A stretch of 64,000 bases of DNA from Flavobacterium psychroterrae (GCF_018380615.1 NZ_JAGYVZ010000009.1:1-64000), one strand, 5' to 3'. Shown: positions 27,041 through 36,471, counted from the stretch's first letter. Made by a program: numbers and translations. Notes: generated from the sequence alone by a model not told the origin.

Positions 27041-28672
27041 TTAAAAGATGTAATCTGTACTTAAAAAGCTGGAATCATGATCTTTTACAATTGTATTTAA
27101 AAGTTTTTTGTTCGCTGGTGTAATTTTTGCCGCCACGAGAGATCTAATAGAAAAAGAACGTAATGCATCAAAAACAGAAAGTGTACCTTCTGCACTGTCT
27201 TTTCTTCCGGTAAACGGGAAAACATCCGGTCCTCTTTGCGCCTGACAGTTGATATTTACCCTGCTTACTAAATTCACAAATGAATCAATTAATAGTGAAA
27301 CTTCACGCGGTTCTTCACTAAAAATACTTACCTGCATTCCGTGAGAAGCGTTAATTTGATAATCAATAGGATCCTGAATATCTTCAAAAGGAACAACCGG
27401 AATTATTGGACCAAATTGTTCTTCATGATACAATTTCATTTCTGGCGTTACAGGAAAAACTACTGATGGAAATACAAATGATTCTTCATTATATCCTCCG
27501 TTTTCATTTAAAATTTTAGCTCCTTTTGCAATTGCATCATCAAGGCATTCCTTAAGATATGAGGGTTTATTAACTTCTGGCAATGGTGTAATTTTTACGT
27601 TTTGCTCCCACGGAAGCCCCGCTTTTAATTGTGAAACCGCAGCTGTTAGTCTTTTATTAAATTCTTCGGCAATTTCCTGTTGTACAAAAATTAATTTTAA
27701 TGCTGTGCATCTTTGTCCGTTAAAGGATAAAGCCCCCAACAAGCATTCGCTTACCGCAACATCAAGGTCAGCGTGTTTGGTTACAATTGCAGCATTTTTA
27801 GCATCAAGGCTTAAAATTGCACGCAGGCGATTTACTTTAGGATGCAGTTTTTTAAGTCCGTTTGCTACTTTACTTGAACCTATAAATGCCAGTACATTTA
27901 CTTTTCCGCTTTCCATAATTGGTGTAATAATTTCTGCTCCTTTACCGTAAAGAGTATTAACTGTACCTTTTGGAAAAGCTTCTTTAAAGGCATTCAGCAA
28001 AGGATAATGAGCCAGAACACCATGTTTAGGCAGCTTAAATAAAATGGTATTACCCATAATTAAAGCCGGAATAAGGGTGGTAAATATTTCATTTAAAGGA
28101 TAATTAAAAGGTCCCATGCTTAAAACCACTCCTAGAGGCGCTCTTCTAATCTGGGCAATAGTACCTTCGGCCTGTTCAAACCTTGAAGATTCACGGTCTA
28201 AATCTTTTAGTGCGTCAATGGTCTGATTAATGTAGTCAACCGTTCTGTCAAATTCCTTAGTTGAATCCGGTAATGTTTTACCTATTTCCCACATTAATAA
28301 TTTTATGATGAGGTCTCGTTGCTCTCCCATTAAATACACAAATTTTTGCATGCATTTAATTCTGCCTTCGACCGGCATTTTTGGCCACTCTCCAAATCCG
28401 TTGTCATATGCATTAACAGATGCGTCCAGAGCTTCTAAAGCTTCTTTTACTCCTGTATTAGGCACGCTCCCCAGAAGTTTTCGCTGTAATCCATTTTCGG
28501 TTGGAATACATATCGGAGAATAAAGTTCTAATACCTCTCCATTCCATTCTACCAGTTCTCCATTAAGTAAATAGGTTTTCTGATGAATTTCCTCTACTTT
28601 AAATTCGTCAGGGATTTCACTTTCGGTTTTAAAAATTTTGCCTTGTAATGGAGAATTTTGTTGAGAATCCAT
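27041..28672 (-). CDS. gapN: GapN-type NADP-dependent aldehyde dehydrogenase
   Basis: This 543-residue aldehyde dehydrogenase superfamily member fits the non-phosphorylating glyceraldehyde-3-phosphate dehydrogenase group common in Flavobacteria. It has GVVLSMGPFNYPLNE, FIGSSKVA and the active-site Cys in SFNGQRCTALK. The usual general-base motif LELGGK reads LSLDAK here, so the Glu is Ser. I recall the same LDAKNAA pattern in Bacteroidota relatives, so it may be a subfamily trait. The expected reaction is oxidation of glyceraldehyde 3-phosphate to 3-phosphoglycerate with NADPH formation, in the cytoplasm. It stands alone between two terminators. Confidence 0.82.
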   Translation of the reverse strand: MDSQQNSPLQGKIFKTESEIPDEFKVEEIHQKTYLLNGELVEWNGEVLELYSPICIPTENGLQRKLLGSVPNTGVKEALEALDASVNAYDNGFGEWPKMPVEGRIKCMQKFVYLMGEQRDLIIKLLMWEIGKTLPDSTKEFDRTVDYINQTIDALKDLDRESSRFEQAEGTIAQIRRAPLGVVLSMGPFNYPLNEIFTTLIPALIMGNTILFKLPKHGVLAHYPLLNAFKEAFPKGTVNTLYGKGAEIITPIMESGKVNVLAFIGSSKVANGLKKLHPKVNRLRAILSLDAKNAAIVTKHADLDVAVSECLLGALSFNGQRCTALKLIFVQQEIAEEFNKRLTAAVSQLKAGLPWEQNVKITPLPEVNKPSYLKECLDDAIAKGAKILNENGGYNEESFVFPSVVFPVTPEMKLYHEEQFGPIIPVVPFEDIQDPIDYQINASHGMQVSIFSEEPREVSLLIDSFVNLVSRVNINCQAQRGPDVFPFTGRKDSAEGTLSVFDALRSFSIRSLVAAKITPANKKLLNTIVKDHDSSFLSTDYIF

Positions 28673-28980
28673 AAATATTTTTTTTTAGTTAAGTATTGAT
28701 TTCTTAAAATTAGATCTATTTACAGCCAATTAACTGCTCAGTTTCAATGACTGAATTGAAGATGTAAATTAGTGAATTTCTGCCAAAATACCGATGGTAA
28801 AGTCAATAATTAGGATTTATTTATCTGTTTCAAATTGAAAAGATGGTTTGTTAATCTCTCTGTAAAAGCAAAAAACTCCGCAACGTCAGAGACATTTGCG
28901 GAGTTTTCTAAGTAATTGATTTGACTTTTTTATGTAATAATTAAAATTTATGAACTCAAAATATCTTTTAAGAGTCCAGC
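28673..28980. other. Intergenic region between second susD-like gene and gapN-like gene
   Basis: No gene is visible. It holds the terminator at 28872-28907 and the leader of the dehydrogenase gene. Confidence 0.5.
28872..28907 (-). terminator. Terminator after second SusCD operon
   Basis: AAAACTCCGCAA pairs with TTGCGGAGTTTT around a 12-base loop and is flanked by A and T runs. Its stem core ACTCCGCAA is the same as in the terminator at 26987, suggesting a shared origin. Confidence 0.8.
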
Positions 28981-30405
28981 TTATTTTACATCAAACCATA
29001 GTTTTGTTGTAAGTAAGTCTTTGCCCTGAACAGATATTGCTGCCTGATAACTGGTTCCGTTCAACGATTGCTCTGTTCCGGGATAAAAGAAACGGGAAGG
29101 AATTTGTCCGTCTAAAACAGCTGCCGGACCCGCTTTTAATACCGGATAATCCAGTCTTCTCCACTCTACAAAGGCATCAAGACCTTGTCCGTAGAATGCA
29201 ATCCATTTTTGTGTTCCTATTGATTTTGCATAATTTGCTGCATCATACTTCACAGTTGCCTGATTCAAATAAGCAGCAATAGTAGTTGCATTTGTAATTC
29301 CAAATTGATTTAATGATGCAGTAATGGCATTTTTATAAAGCTGTTCTGCATCTCCTGCAATATAACCGCGAGCCACGGCTTCAGAAAGATTAAAAAGCGT
29401 TTCAGAATAAGAAGCAATTACAGCCGGCGATGCCGAAGTCAGGAAGTATGTTCCTGGTTTTGATGTTTTAGCAAAACCCTGACTATTAGCATCACTGTTT
29501 GACAATCCATTTGCTCCACCAACATATTTACCTACAGTTGCATCTGATGGTAACTGCGCATAAACAGGCAAACGCGGATCTGCCAACTCATTTAACTTGT
29601 CAACCAATGTTTTTGAAATACGAAAATCATCACGTGTTTCAAACCATGCCGAAGCCGGATTTTGTTGAGGTGAACTGGTGTAAACAAACTGAAATGTTTC
29701 GGTATTACTGCTAATTACTCCCGCAGCATCTGATGTTGCTTCAATAGCGGTTTGTTTTGCTAACGCAGGTTCTTTGTCTGAAATTCTTAAAGCAATACGC
29801 AAACGAAGCGAATTTACCAGTTTTTTCCATTTTAGAATATCTCCTTTATATGCTAAATCCCCGGTTACAGTTCCGTTTGCTGTATTTAACAAAGTCTGGG
29901 CTTGTTTTAAATCTTCCAGTAATCCTGTATATACTTCTTTTTGAGTATTATATGCAGGGGTTACTTTTAAACCTGCTTCTTTGTAAGGAATGCTTCCATA
30001 TGCATCTGTCAATAATAAAAATGTCCATGAACGCAGGGTTAAAGCAATCCCTTTGTAATTTGAATTTGCCTGTTCAGCAGGAAAATTCAAAATTGTATTT
30101 AAATCTGTAATAAGTGTTGCATATCCGCTATTCCATAAAGAAGTGAAAGTAGCATTTGATACGTCAAATCTGTCAGGTTCAGTATATTGAATTTTAGCCC
30201 AATGCTGAACAAATAATAAAGAGGAATTAAAATTATTATCTGATCCCCAATATAAGTCAGCGCCTTGTTTTAATGTTCCTGTTAACAAATAAGGAGCCAA
30301 TGGTGTTTCGGTTGCATTTGGATTTTTATTAATATCATCCAATGTATCATCGCATGATATTAGTGCCAATGCAAATAGAGTTGTATATAATAGTTTTTTT
30401 AGCAT
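28981..30405 (-). CDS. SusD/RagB-like (SusD-like_2) surface lipoprotein
   Basis: This 474-residue lipoprotein has the signal LFALALISC-DD followed by the NKNPNATETP stretch of the SusD-like_2 group. The fold markers RSWTFLLLTDAYGSIPY and WIAFYGQGLDAFVEWRRLDYP support the call. It is 12 bp after the susC-like gene. No enzyme or regulator is linked, so the nutrient cannot be inferred. Confidence 0.92.
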   Translation of the reverse strand: MLKKLLYTTLFALALISCDDTLDDINKNPNATETPLAPYLLTGTLKQGADLYWGSDNNFNSSLLFVQHWAKIQYTEPDRFDVSNATFTSLWNSGYATLITDLNTILNFPAEQANSNYKGIALTLRSWTFLLLTDAYGSIPYKEAGLKVTPAYNTQKEVYTGLLEDLKQAQTLLNTANGTVTGDLAYKGDILKWKKLVNSLRLRIALRISDKEPALAKQTAIEATSDAAGVISSNTETFQFVYTSSPQQNPASAWFETRDDFRISKTLVDKLNELADPRLPVYAQLPSDATVGKYVGGANGLSNSDANSQGFAKTSKPGTYFLTSASPAVIASYSETLFNLSEAVARGYIAGDAEQLYKNAITASLNQFGITNATTIAAYLNQATVKYDAANYAKSIGTQKWIAFYGQGLDAFVEWRRLDYPVLKAGPAAVLDGQIPSRFFYPGTEQSLNGTSYQAAISVQGKDLLTTKLWFDVK

Positions 30406-30417
30406 GATCTTGTTTTT

Positions 30418-33400
30418 TTAAAATCTTAAATTGACATTAAGGCTGAAATTTCTGGTGGTCGGTAAAGCTAAACTTTCCAATCCTTGTGCGTTTCCTGTAT
30501 TGAAAGCTGTTTCAGGATCAATATTTGGCGCATCTTTATATATAAATAAAAGATTACGACCTACAGCAGTAATACTTGCTCCTTCTAGTCCCAGTTTTTT
30601 AGCAAATGATTTATTGAAATTGTAAGCTAATTTTACTTCTCTTAGTTTTACAAAACTTGAACTGTAAATATAAGCTTCACTAATATTGTACGATGCCTTG
30701 TAATATTCCTGTGCACTAATTACTTGATTGTTTGGAGTTCCATCAGCATATACCCCATTAAAAATCATTCCGTCATCAAATACTGGTGCTCCACCAGGCG
30801 CAGCAACTCCGGTAGGAAGCAAGGTTTTTGTGGTTCCCGTAGTTGTAGTTGTTGTATAATAATTTAATCCGCCATTTGTTGCATCACGTCCCGGAAGAGT
30901 TTCTGCAAGTACACCTGTATAAGTACCCGTTCTATTTGTTCCTGAAAAAAGTTCCCCTCCTACACTTGCGTCAATAAGAAATGAAAGTTCAAGATTTTTA
31001 TACGTCAATGTGTTTGTAACACCGGCTAAATAATCCGGAGTATAATGTCCCAGAACTCTCTTTGTAGGATCAGCTTTTGGCAGTCCATTAGCGCCTACCA
31101 CTATATTTCCGCTTGCGTCACGCTCATAAGCAGTTCCGTAAAGTGCTCCGTAAGCTTGCCCTACTGATGCCAATACATCTACACCTCCAGAAGTACCAAT
31201 TGTGTAGTTTTGAATTTGTTTTGCATAGTCAAGAACTTCAACTTTGCTTGTATTCTTTGAATAATTTGCACCAATATTCCATTTGAAATCCTGAGTTTGA
31301 ACAGGAGTTCCGTCAAATTGAATTTCTATACCATTATTATTTACTTTACCTGCATTGATTAATTGCGAATTATAACCACTTCCTGCCGTTGTTTTAATCT
31401 CTAAAATCTGATCAAAACTATTTGTGTTATAATAAGCAACATCAAAATGAAGTCTGTTTTTAAAGAAAGAAGCTTCTAAACCAACTTCTGTAGAACGTGT
31501 TGTTTCCGGTTTCAGGTTTTCGTTAAGTTTCTTTTGTGAAGAAGTTTGAATTGGATTTCCGTCAAATGCCGTTTTAAAATCATAAACTGTAGACAATTGA
31601 TACGGATCTGCATCGTTACCTACTTCAGACCATCCACCACGAACCTTTAAAAAATCAAGTGTATTGCTTTTTAGATTCAAGGCTTCAGATAAGATCAAAC
31701 TACCATTAACAGATGGGTAAAAATAAGAACGGTTACTGCTTGGCAATGTTGATGACCAGTCATTACGAGCCGTAAGATTTAAATAAGCATAATTTTTATA
31801 ACCCAATTGTGCCGATGCGTATGCGCTATAAACTCTCAATCTTGATAATGAGTTTGATGACGTTAACGGATCTCTTGAATTAGTCAATGTATATAAATCA
31901 GGCACGGCTAAACGAGGTGCTTTTTGATAATTATTTGCATCACTGTGATTACGAATATTGAAACCCGCAAGAGCATCTACGGTAAAATCATCATTCAATT
32001 TTTTAGTATAAGTAAAAATACCTTCCGTATTTTGTTCGTTTACAGTATAAGCGTCTTCGGCATATGATCCAAAAGGAGTTCCGTTTGTACCATATTTAAT
32101 CTCGTATTTTCTACGATCATTGTAATAATCAACTCCTGTACGGAATCTAAAATTAAGTCCTTCGGCAAGTTTTGCATCTAATTGGACATCCCCAATAAAA
32201 CGGTTACGTTGCTGACTTGTAGTATTGTAATAAGCATTCCAATACGGATTGCTGTAATAGCTATTGTTCCAGTTAACGTCTCTGTTATTTCTAAGCTGAT
32301 TAACATCAACCTGGCGCCCGAACCAAAGAAACTGAAGCATAACTCCCGCAGCACGGTTTCCTGTTGGACCACCCGGAAGAGCCGGAGCATCAGTAACAAT
32401 ATAATTCCCTGTTACACCTACTTTTACATTTTTAGATATTTGATAATTAGTGTTAATAGTAAAGTTGGTTTTGTTTACTTCACTGTTAGGCACTGTTCCT
32501 GTTTGTTTTTGATTGTTTACTCCCAAACGGAAATCTGATTTATCATCTGATTTGGCAATAGAAATACTATTATCAAAAGTAAGACCTGTATTAAAAAAGT
32601 CTTTTACATTATCAGGATGTGCCACAAACGGAACTGCAACACCATTCGAATTAAATTGAGGAATAAGTCGACCATCTAATTTAGGTCCCCAGCTTTCATC
32701 AACTCCATCATTAACTCCGCCACCTTTACCATCTACATAACTGAATTTTCCGTTTGATCCTTGTCCAAATGAATTTTGAAAACTAGGCAATGTAGCTACC
32801 TGAGAAATTGTGATTCCTGAATTAAAGGTAATACCAAGTCCTTTTTGACTTTTACCGGATTTTGTAGTAATCAAAACAACACCATGCGCCGCACGCGATC
32901 CATAAAGAGCTGCGGCATTTGGACCTTTTAGCACTGTTAATGTTTCAATATCATTCGGATTTAAATCGGCAACCGCATTTTTGAAATCGCGGGAAGCTGC
33001 GGCTCCACCAGCACTGCTTAACTGCGAGTTATCAACAGGAACTCCATCTACCACAAATAATGGCTGGTTATTTCCCGCTATCGAAGTTTCTCCACGAATA
33101 ATAATACGGGATGATCCCATATCTCCCTGTGAATTGGTAATACGTACACCTGCTAATTTACCGGTAAGACTATTAAGAAAATTTGTTTCCTTTGTTTCAG
33201 CCAAATCCTTATTTTTAAGAGATTGAGTAGTATAACCTAAAGATTTCTTTTCTTTTGAAATACCAAGAGCCGTAACTACTACCTCTGATAATGCATTTTG
33301 TTCCTGGGTAAGATCAATAACAATTGAATTTTGATTTGCTGTAATCTCTGCTTTTTTATATCCCAAATAACTTACGATAAGAGTATACGGCAATTTTTGT

Positions 33401-33618
33401 CCAGTCTGGAAAAAAAACTTCCCGTCAAAATCTGTAATAACGCCGTGTGTAGTACCTTTAATGTTTATTGAAGCGCCAATAATAGGCTCTTTTGTTACAG
33501 CATCAACTACTGTTCCTTCGAGTTTTGACTGGATTAACGGTTTTGTTTCCTGAGCTTTAACTCCTATGGAAATCAACAAAATACATAATCCTATATATCT
33601 ATTTAATTTTTTTTTCAT
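30418..33618 (-). CDS. SusC/RagA-family TonB-dependent outer-membrane receptor
   Basis: This 1066-residue protein has a signal peptide (ending GVKAQ), a carboxypeptidase-like domain (LEGTVVDAVTKEPIIGASI, ITDFDGKF), a plug domain (NQPLFVVDGVPVDNS, GPNAAALYGSRAAHGVVLITT) and a beta-barrel ending in NFSLNVNLRF. It has no STN domain, unlike the receptor at 21080, so no sigma signalling is expected. It forms an operon with the susD-like gene 12 bp downstream. Confidence 0.93.
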   Translation of the reverse strand: MKKKLNRYIGLCILLISIGVKAQETKPLIQSKLEGTVVDAVTKEPIIGASINIKGTTHGVITDFDGKFFFQTGQKLPYTLIVSYLGYKKAEITANQNSIVIDLTQEQNALSEVVVTALGISKEKKSLGYTTQSLKNKDLAETKETNFLNSLTGKLAGVRITNSQGDMGSSRIIIRGETSIAGNNQPLFVVDGVPVDNSQLSSAGGAAASRDFKNAVADLNPNDIETLTVLKGPNAAALYGSRAAHGVVLITTKSGKSQKGLGITFNSGITISQVATLPSFQNSFGQGSNGKFSYVDGKGGGVNDGVDESWGPKLDGRLIPQFNSNGVAVPFVAHPDNVKDFFNTGLTFDNSISIAKSDDKSDFRLGVNNQKQTGTVPNSEVNKTNFTINTNYQISKNVKVGVTGNYIVTDAPALPGGPTGNRAAGVMLQFLWFGRQVDVNQLRNNRDVNWNNSYYSNPYWNAYYNTTSQQRNRFIGDVQLDAKLAEGLNFRFRTGVDYYNDRRKYEIKYGTNGTPFGSYAEDAYTVNEQNTEGIFTYTKKLNDDFTVDALAGFNIRNHSDANNYQKAPRLAVPDLYTLTNSRDPLTSSNSLSRLRVYSAYASAQLGYKNYAYLNLTARNDWSSTLPSSNRSYFYPSVNGSLILSEALNLKSNTLDFLKVRGGWSEVGNDADPYQLSTVYDFKTAFDGNPIQTSSQKKLNENLKPETTRSTEVGLEASFFKNRLHFDVAYYNTNSFDQILEIKTTAGSGYNSQLINAGKVNNNGIEIQFDGTPVQTQDFKWNIGANYSKNTSKVEVLDYAKQIQNYTIGTSGGVDVLASVGQAYGALYGTAYERDASGNIVVGANGLPKADPTKRVLGHYTPDYLAGVTNTLTYKNLELSFLIDASVGGELFSGTNRTGTYTGVLAETLPGRDATNGGLNYYTTTTTTGTTKTLLPTGVAAPGGAPVFDDGMIFNGVYADGTPNNQVISAQEYYKASYNISEAYIYSSSFVKLREVKLAYNFNKSFAKKLGLEGASITAVGRNLLFIYKDAPNIDPETAFNTGNAQGLESLALPTTRNFSLNVNLRF

Positions 33619-33627
33619 TACTTTGTT

Positions 33628-33714
33628 TTAGTTTAATAATAAGGTGCGCCGAAAATGGATTTTTCTACTATCGCTTTCCTTACAGAGATGTACAATTTCT
33701 TTAAGCTTCGCCAT
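33628..33714 (-). CDS. Possible 28-residue leader peptide upstream of susC-like gene
   Basis: An ATG at 33714 opens a 28-codon basic frame (MAKLKEIVHLC, then KIHFRRTLLLN) that stops at 33628, 9 bp before the receptor start codon. It begins inside an inverted repeat (33711-33734) that could hide or present its start. The placement suggests a leader or coupling peptide. There is no homology evidence, so it may be a chance frame. Confidence 0.25.
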   Translation of the reverse strand: MAKLKEIVHLCKESDSRKIHFRRTLLLN

Positions 33715-33741
33715 TTCTGCTCGAACAGAAATGGTTTTTTT
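33711..33741 (+). terminator. Inverted repeat with T-run in susC leader region
   Basis: CCATTTCTG pairs perfectly with CAGAAATGG around 6 bases and is followed on the plus strand by seven T residues. In form it is a plus-strand terminator, yet no plus-strand gene precedes it. On the minus strand it lies in the leader of the susC-like transcript. Confidence 0.45.
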
Positions 33742-34520
33742 ATTTACAACACATTCGTTTTTTCATTTTTATTTTATTTTGGATTATTATTATTTGAATT
33801 GATCTCATAAGATTTTGAACCAAAAATTAAGGATCCATCTTATCAAATTATAAGAAATAAAAATTAGAATCATTGACAGCGCCAACTCGCAAGGCATAAT
33901 TGTCAAACATTTAAGTTCTACTAATTTGGTAGAACAAAAGTAGATTAAAATCTTTATACCCAAAATTTTAAATGTTTTTTTTGTCAAAAAAATGTTAATT
34001 AAAGTTTTAGTAAAATTTTAATTAACTTAAAACAAGAACGTTACTAATTATGAGATTTTTTTACCGTGTAAGAATTTTTTCTAAAACAATAGGATTATCG
34101 TAGAAAAACAATCGATTTTAAAACCTAAAACTTATAAGAAACCCGCATTATCATTGAATATGATGCTATTTTGAATTCTTTTTATCTCTATTTTGGATAG
34201 ATTTCTCCCAATAACAGGATGATTTATTTTGTACTTTTTTAAAGCCTATAATTTGAATCTCGTTTTGTCTCTTTTATAATAATATTCTACCATCAGAAAA
34301 TCTTTTCTAAACTATTTGCAATAAACTAATTATGTAAATAGGAACGATTATTCTATAAATAAAACTTAAGTAACCTTTTTAAATTTGAATATCAGCGTTT
34401 TACTAATAATTCAGATATCCTGAATAAACGTAAAGCCTGATATAATAAAATTGCTGAAACGGTCAATACTGCTACCATCAAAAAAGCAGTTATGAGTAAA
34501 AAAAATTAAAAAATAATATT
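33742..34520. other. Long AT-rich gap with no visible gene
   Basis: Nearly 780 bp contain only short incidental frames. The 15-mer AACGTTACTAATTAT at 34037-34051 recurs at 45441-45455 upstream of the GH130-like gene. The segment just before 34521 has a TATAAAT-like promoter element near 34355. Confidence 0.5.
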
Positions 34521-34871
34521 ATGAATTTAAATGAATTAGAAAACAACCGTCAGGAAAACGGAAATTTTCAGGATGATAACACAAATCAAGGACAGGAAAA
34601 GCAATCTGCAGCTGTAGATCATTCCTTTACAAACAATGCAGAACCTGATTATGGAGATGATTTGAATATTAACGAAATTGATACTGAAAATCTGGATAAT
34701 GAAAATTTGGGTAATGAAACATTTGATGATGAGGAATTAAATAACGAAGGATTTGAGGATGAATTTGATACTGAAGATGATAACGACGAATTTGGTAATG
34801 AAGAATTGGATGATGAGGGGCTTGATGACCTGGATAGTGAAGAACGAACTGATAGTAACAGCTCACTATAA
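34521..34871 (+). CDS. Acidic low-complexity protein with five-residue repeats
   Basis: This 116-residue, very acidic protein has no signal. From residue 48 a hydrophobic residue appears every fifth position (L48, I53, L58, L63, F68, L73, F78), each preceded by Asn/Asp/Glu, and after a short slip again at 91, 96 and 101. The unit looks like x-N-E-x-L/F. Classical pentapeptide-repeat proteins have small residues two places before the central Leu; here these are bulky acids, so the fold may differ or be disordered. It resembles the protein at 52322. A stress-protectant role is inferred from the neighbourhood only. Confidence 0.75.
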   Translation: MNLNELENNRQENGNFQDDNTNQGQEKQSAAVDHSFTNNAEPDYGDDLNINEIDTENLDNENLGNETFDDEELNNEGFEDEFDTEDDNDEFGNEELDDEGLDDLDSEERTDSNSSL

Positions 34872-34875
34872 TTAT

Positions 34876-34906
34876 AAAAAACCGTCACTTTTAGACGGTT
34901 TTTTTT
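34876..34906 (+). terminator. Terminator after acidic protein gene
   Basis: AAAAAACCGTC pairs with GACGGTTTTTT around a 7-base loop immediately after the stop codon, followed by more T residues. Confidence 0.85.
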
Positions 34907-35055
34907 ATGTGAAAGGTAAATCCTTCTGCTATTTGAAAAGAATAATACTGTAAAACAAAAAACTCCAGGAATCAGGATGATTTTGGAGTTTTAATTTTTG
35001 TATGAAAAAATGTTAATGCTATAGCTGCATTTTAAATGTCAGACTCAATATTGAG

Positions 35056-35223
35056 CCCGTTGGGTGCAATTAAGTTAAAAATACAAACTGTATAAATTAG
35101 AACGCGGATAAAACAGATTTGCTTTGCAAAAACGCAGATTTTCGCAATTTTTATATGAAATTTAAAAAAAATCAGTGTAAATCCGCGTCGAAATATATGT
35201 TTTTTTTAATTACACTCAACGGG
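35056..35223. repeat. MITE-like element with terminal inverted repeats, copy 2
   Basis: The 18-base ends CCCGTTGGGTGCAATTAA (35056-35073) and TTAATTACACTCAACGGG (35206-35223) are inverted repeats with 2 mismatches. Inside lie a second inverted pair (ACGCGGAT / ATCCGCGT) and a core shared with 7643-7817. AATATTGA flanks both sides within a base or two (35047-35054 and 35226-35233), as a target duplication would, but such AT-rich octamers can occur by chance. No coding sequence lies inside. Confidence 0.7.
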
Positions 35224-35236
35224 GTAATATTGAATA

Positions 35237-35638
35237 TTATTTAATCTTCTTATTTGTGGTTTTCTTTTTTACGGTATCTGTTTTTAAGTTTTGTGGATCA
35301 GAAGGACCAGCATAAGCAGAACCATCTTTAGGACTTGGTCCAGGTCCGGTTCCTGTTCCCGTTCCTTTTACTTCTCCATTTCCAGCTTCTTTAGTTCCTG
35401 CATTAATACTTTCGGCACCGGTATTTGCAGCACCTTTGTCTCCAGTACCTCCAATAGCACTTTTACCCGCGGGTCCAGATTGATCTGTAGCTGCAGAATC
35501 TGTTGCAGTTTGACTGGTGTCATTTGTTTGTTCTGTCGTGGTAACTTCATCGCTATATCCGTCCTGCTTTTTACATGAAAATAATAGACTTGTAGCAAGG
35601 AGACTACAAAGAATTGTTTTATTAAATAGTGCTTTCAT
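35237..35638 (-). CDS. Low-complexity lipoprotein rich in Gly/Thr/Asp
   Basis: This 133-residue protein starts with a lipoprotein signal (LLATSLLFSC-KKQDG). The mature part is almost entirely Thr, Asp, Ser, Ala, Gly and Lys (TGTGTGPGPSP) and ends in a Lys-rich tail (KKKTTNKKIK), so it is probably unstructured. It resembles the lipoprotein at 40281 in signal and composition. The function is unknown. A 15-bp palindrome lies 20 bp upstream of its start and a TATATAA element 63 bp upstream. Confidence 0.7.
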   Translation of the reverse strand: MKALFNKTILCSLLATSLLFSCKKQDGYSDEVTTTEQTNDTSQTATDSAATDQSGPAGKSAIGGTGDKGAANTGAESINAGTKEAGNGEVKGTGTGTGPGPSPKDGSAYAGPSDPQNLKTDTVKKKTTNKKIK

Positions 35639-35658
35639 AATATTAAATTTTAATTTTT

Positions 35659-35673
35659 TTCAGCCAGGCTGAA
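35659..35673. promoter_or_regulatory. 15-bp palindrome upstream of low-complexity lipoprotein
   Basis: TTCAGCC-A-GGCTGAA is a perfect palindrome with a one-base centre, about 20 bp before the leftward start codon. It could be an operator or a short mRNA hairpin. Confidence 0.35.
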
Positions 35674-35960
35674 AATTGTTTTTGAATTAATAGTGTTTTA
35701 TTATATAAATAGGACTTGAATTTTAAGCCTTTATTACAAAAATAAAACTCTGATAACCAAAACACTTATATAATTTTCAATAGTCTTTTATAAGAATCAA
35801 ATAAATCATGCTAGATAATGAGAAATGGAATCTTAAATGAGACCGTATGAATCCGGAACAAGCATGATAATTTAATAACAAATCAAGATTTTTTTATAAG
35901 AAAAATTACTGCTATAGAATTAATTTTGAGATTATTAATCTAATTTAAAAAATGACAATC
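35674..35960. other. Divergent promoter region
   Basis: No gene is visible. It should contain promoters for the leftward lipoprotein (TATATAA on the minus strand at 35701-35707) and the rightward acidic protein. Confidence 0.45.
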
Positions 35961-36188
35961 ATGGAAAATTCAAACAATTACACTGCTGAAGATCTTCAAA
36001 AATGTCCTTATCATAACCAACAGTTAAGTGCACAAAACAATGATAATGATCGCGAGAACGCTAATACTGGCGATTGGGGAGATTTTGATGAAGATGATGA
36101 AGCTGGAACGGATCCGGATCGTAATGAAGGTGGAAATAATAATTCCGGTGGCGCTGGAAGTACAGGAAGTGCTGCGACAAACAGCTAA
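35961..36188 (+). CDS. Small acidic Asn/Gly-rich hypothetical protein
   Basis: The start is taken at 35961 (MENSNNYTAEDLQK); an ATG three codons earlier at 35952 is equally possible. The 75-residue product has a short structured-looking N-terminus (TAEDLQKCPYHNQQL) and then a disordered acidic part (DFDEDDEAGTDPDRNEGG) and a Gly/Ser/Ala tail. No family is recognised. It is followed at 36 bp by the DUF3606 gene, probably on the same mRNA. Confidence 0.65.
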   Translation: MENSNNYTAEDLQKCPYHNQQLSAQNNDNDRENANTGDWGDFDEDDEAGTDPDRNEGGNNNSGGAGSTGSAATNS

Positions 36189-36223
36189 ATTATAACTAAA
36201 ATACTAACCTAATTTTTACTATA

Positions 36224-36403
36224 ATGAGCGACGATTTAAACAAAAAGGGATCTCAGGACAGGTCGAGAATCAATATAAATGAAGATCACGAGGTAACATA
36301 TTGGACCAAAAAATTTGGTGTTACTAAAAAACAGCTGGAAGATGCTGTTAAAAAAGCGGGCAGCACGTCTGCTGATGCGGTCGAAAAAGTACTAAAACAA
36401 TAA
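36224..36403 (+). CDS. DUF3606 small protein
   Basis: A 59-residue frame from the ATG at 36224 to the TAA at 36403 reads INEDHEVTYWTKKFGVTKKQL followed closely by AVKKAGSTSADAVEKVL. This is the DUF3606 pattern, a small helical domain found in stress-related gene sets of many bacteria; its biochemical role is unknown. It sits between an acidic protein gene and a terminator and is short enough to be missed by gene finders. Confidence 0.8.
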   Translation: MSDDLNKKGSQDRSRININEDHEVTYWTKKFGVTKKQLEDAVKKAGSTSADAVEKVLKQ

Positions 36404-36471
36404 TAATTACTGTTGCTAATAATCACTTAAAATCGTAGCAATATAGATTTTATAAAATCAGTCAAACAAAA

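Noticed and set aside
33742..34520. Hidden gene in the 780-bp gap
   Set aside because: All six frames carry only short, low-quality frames, and no RNA structure could be recognised by eye.
34649..34888. Open frame antisense to the acidic protein gene
   Set aside because: It is a Ser-rich mirror of the acidic repeats and has no features of its own.
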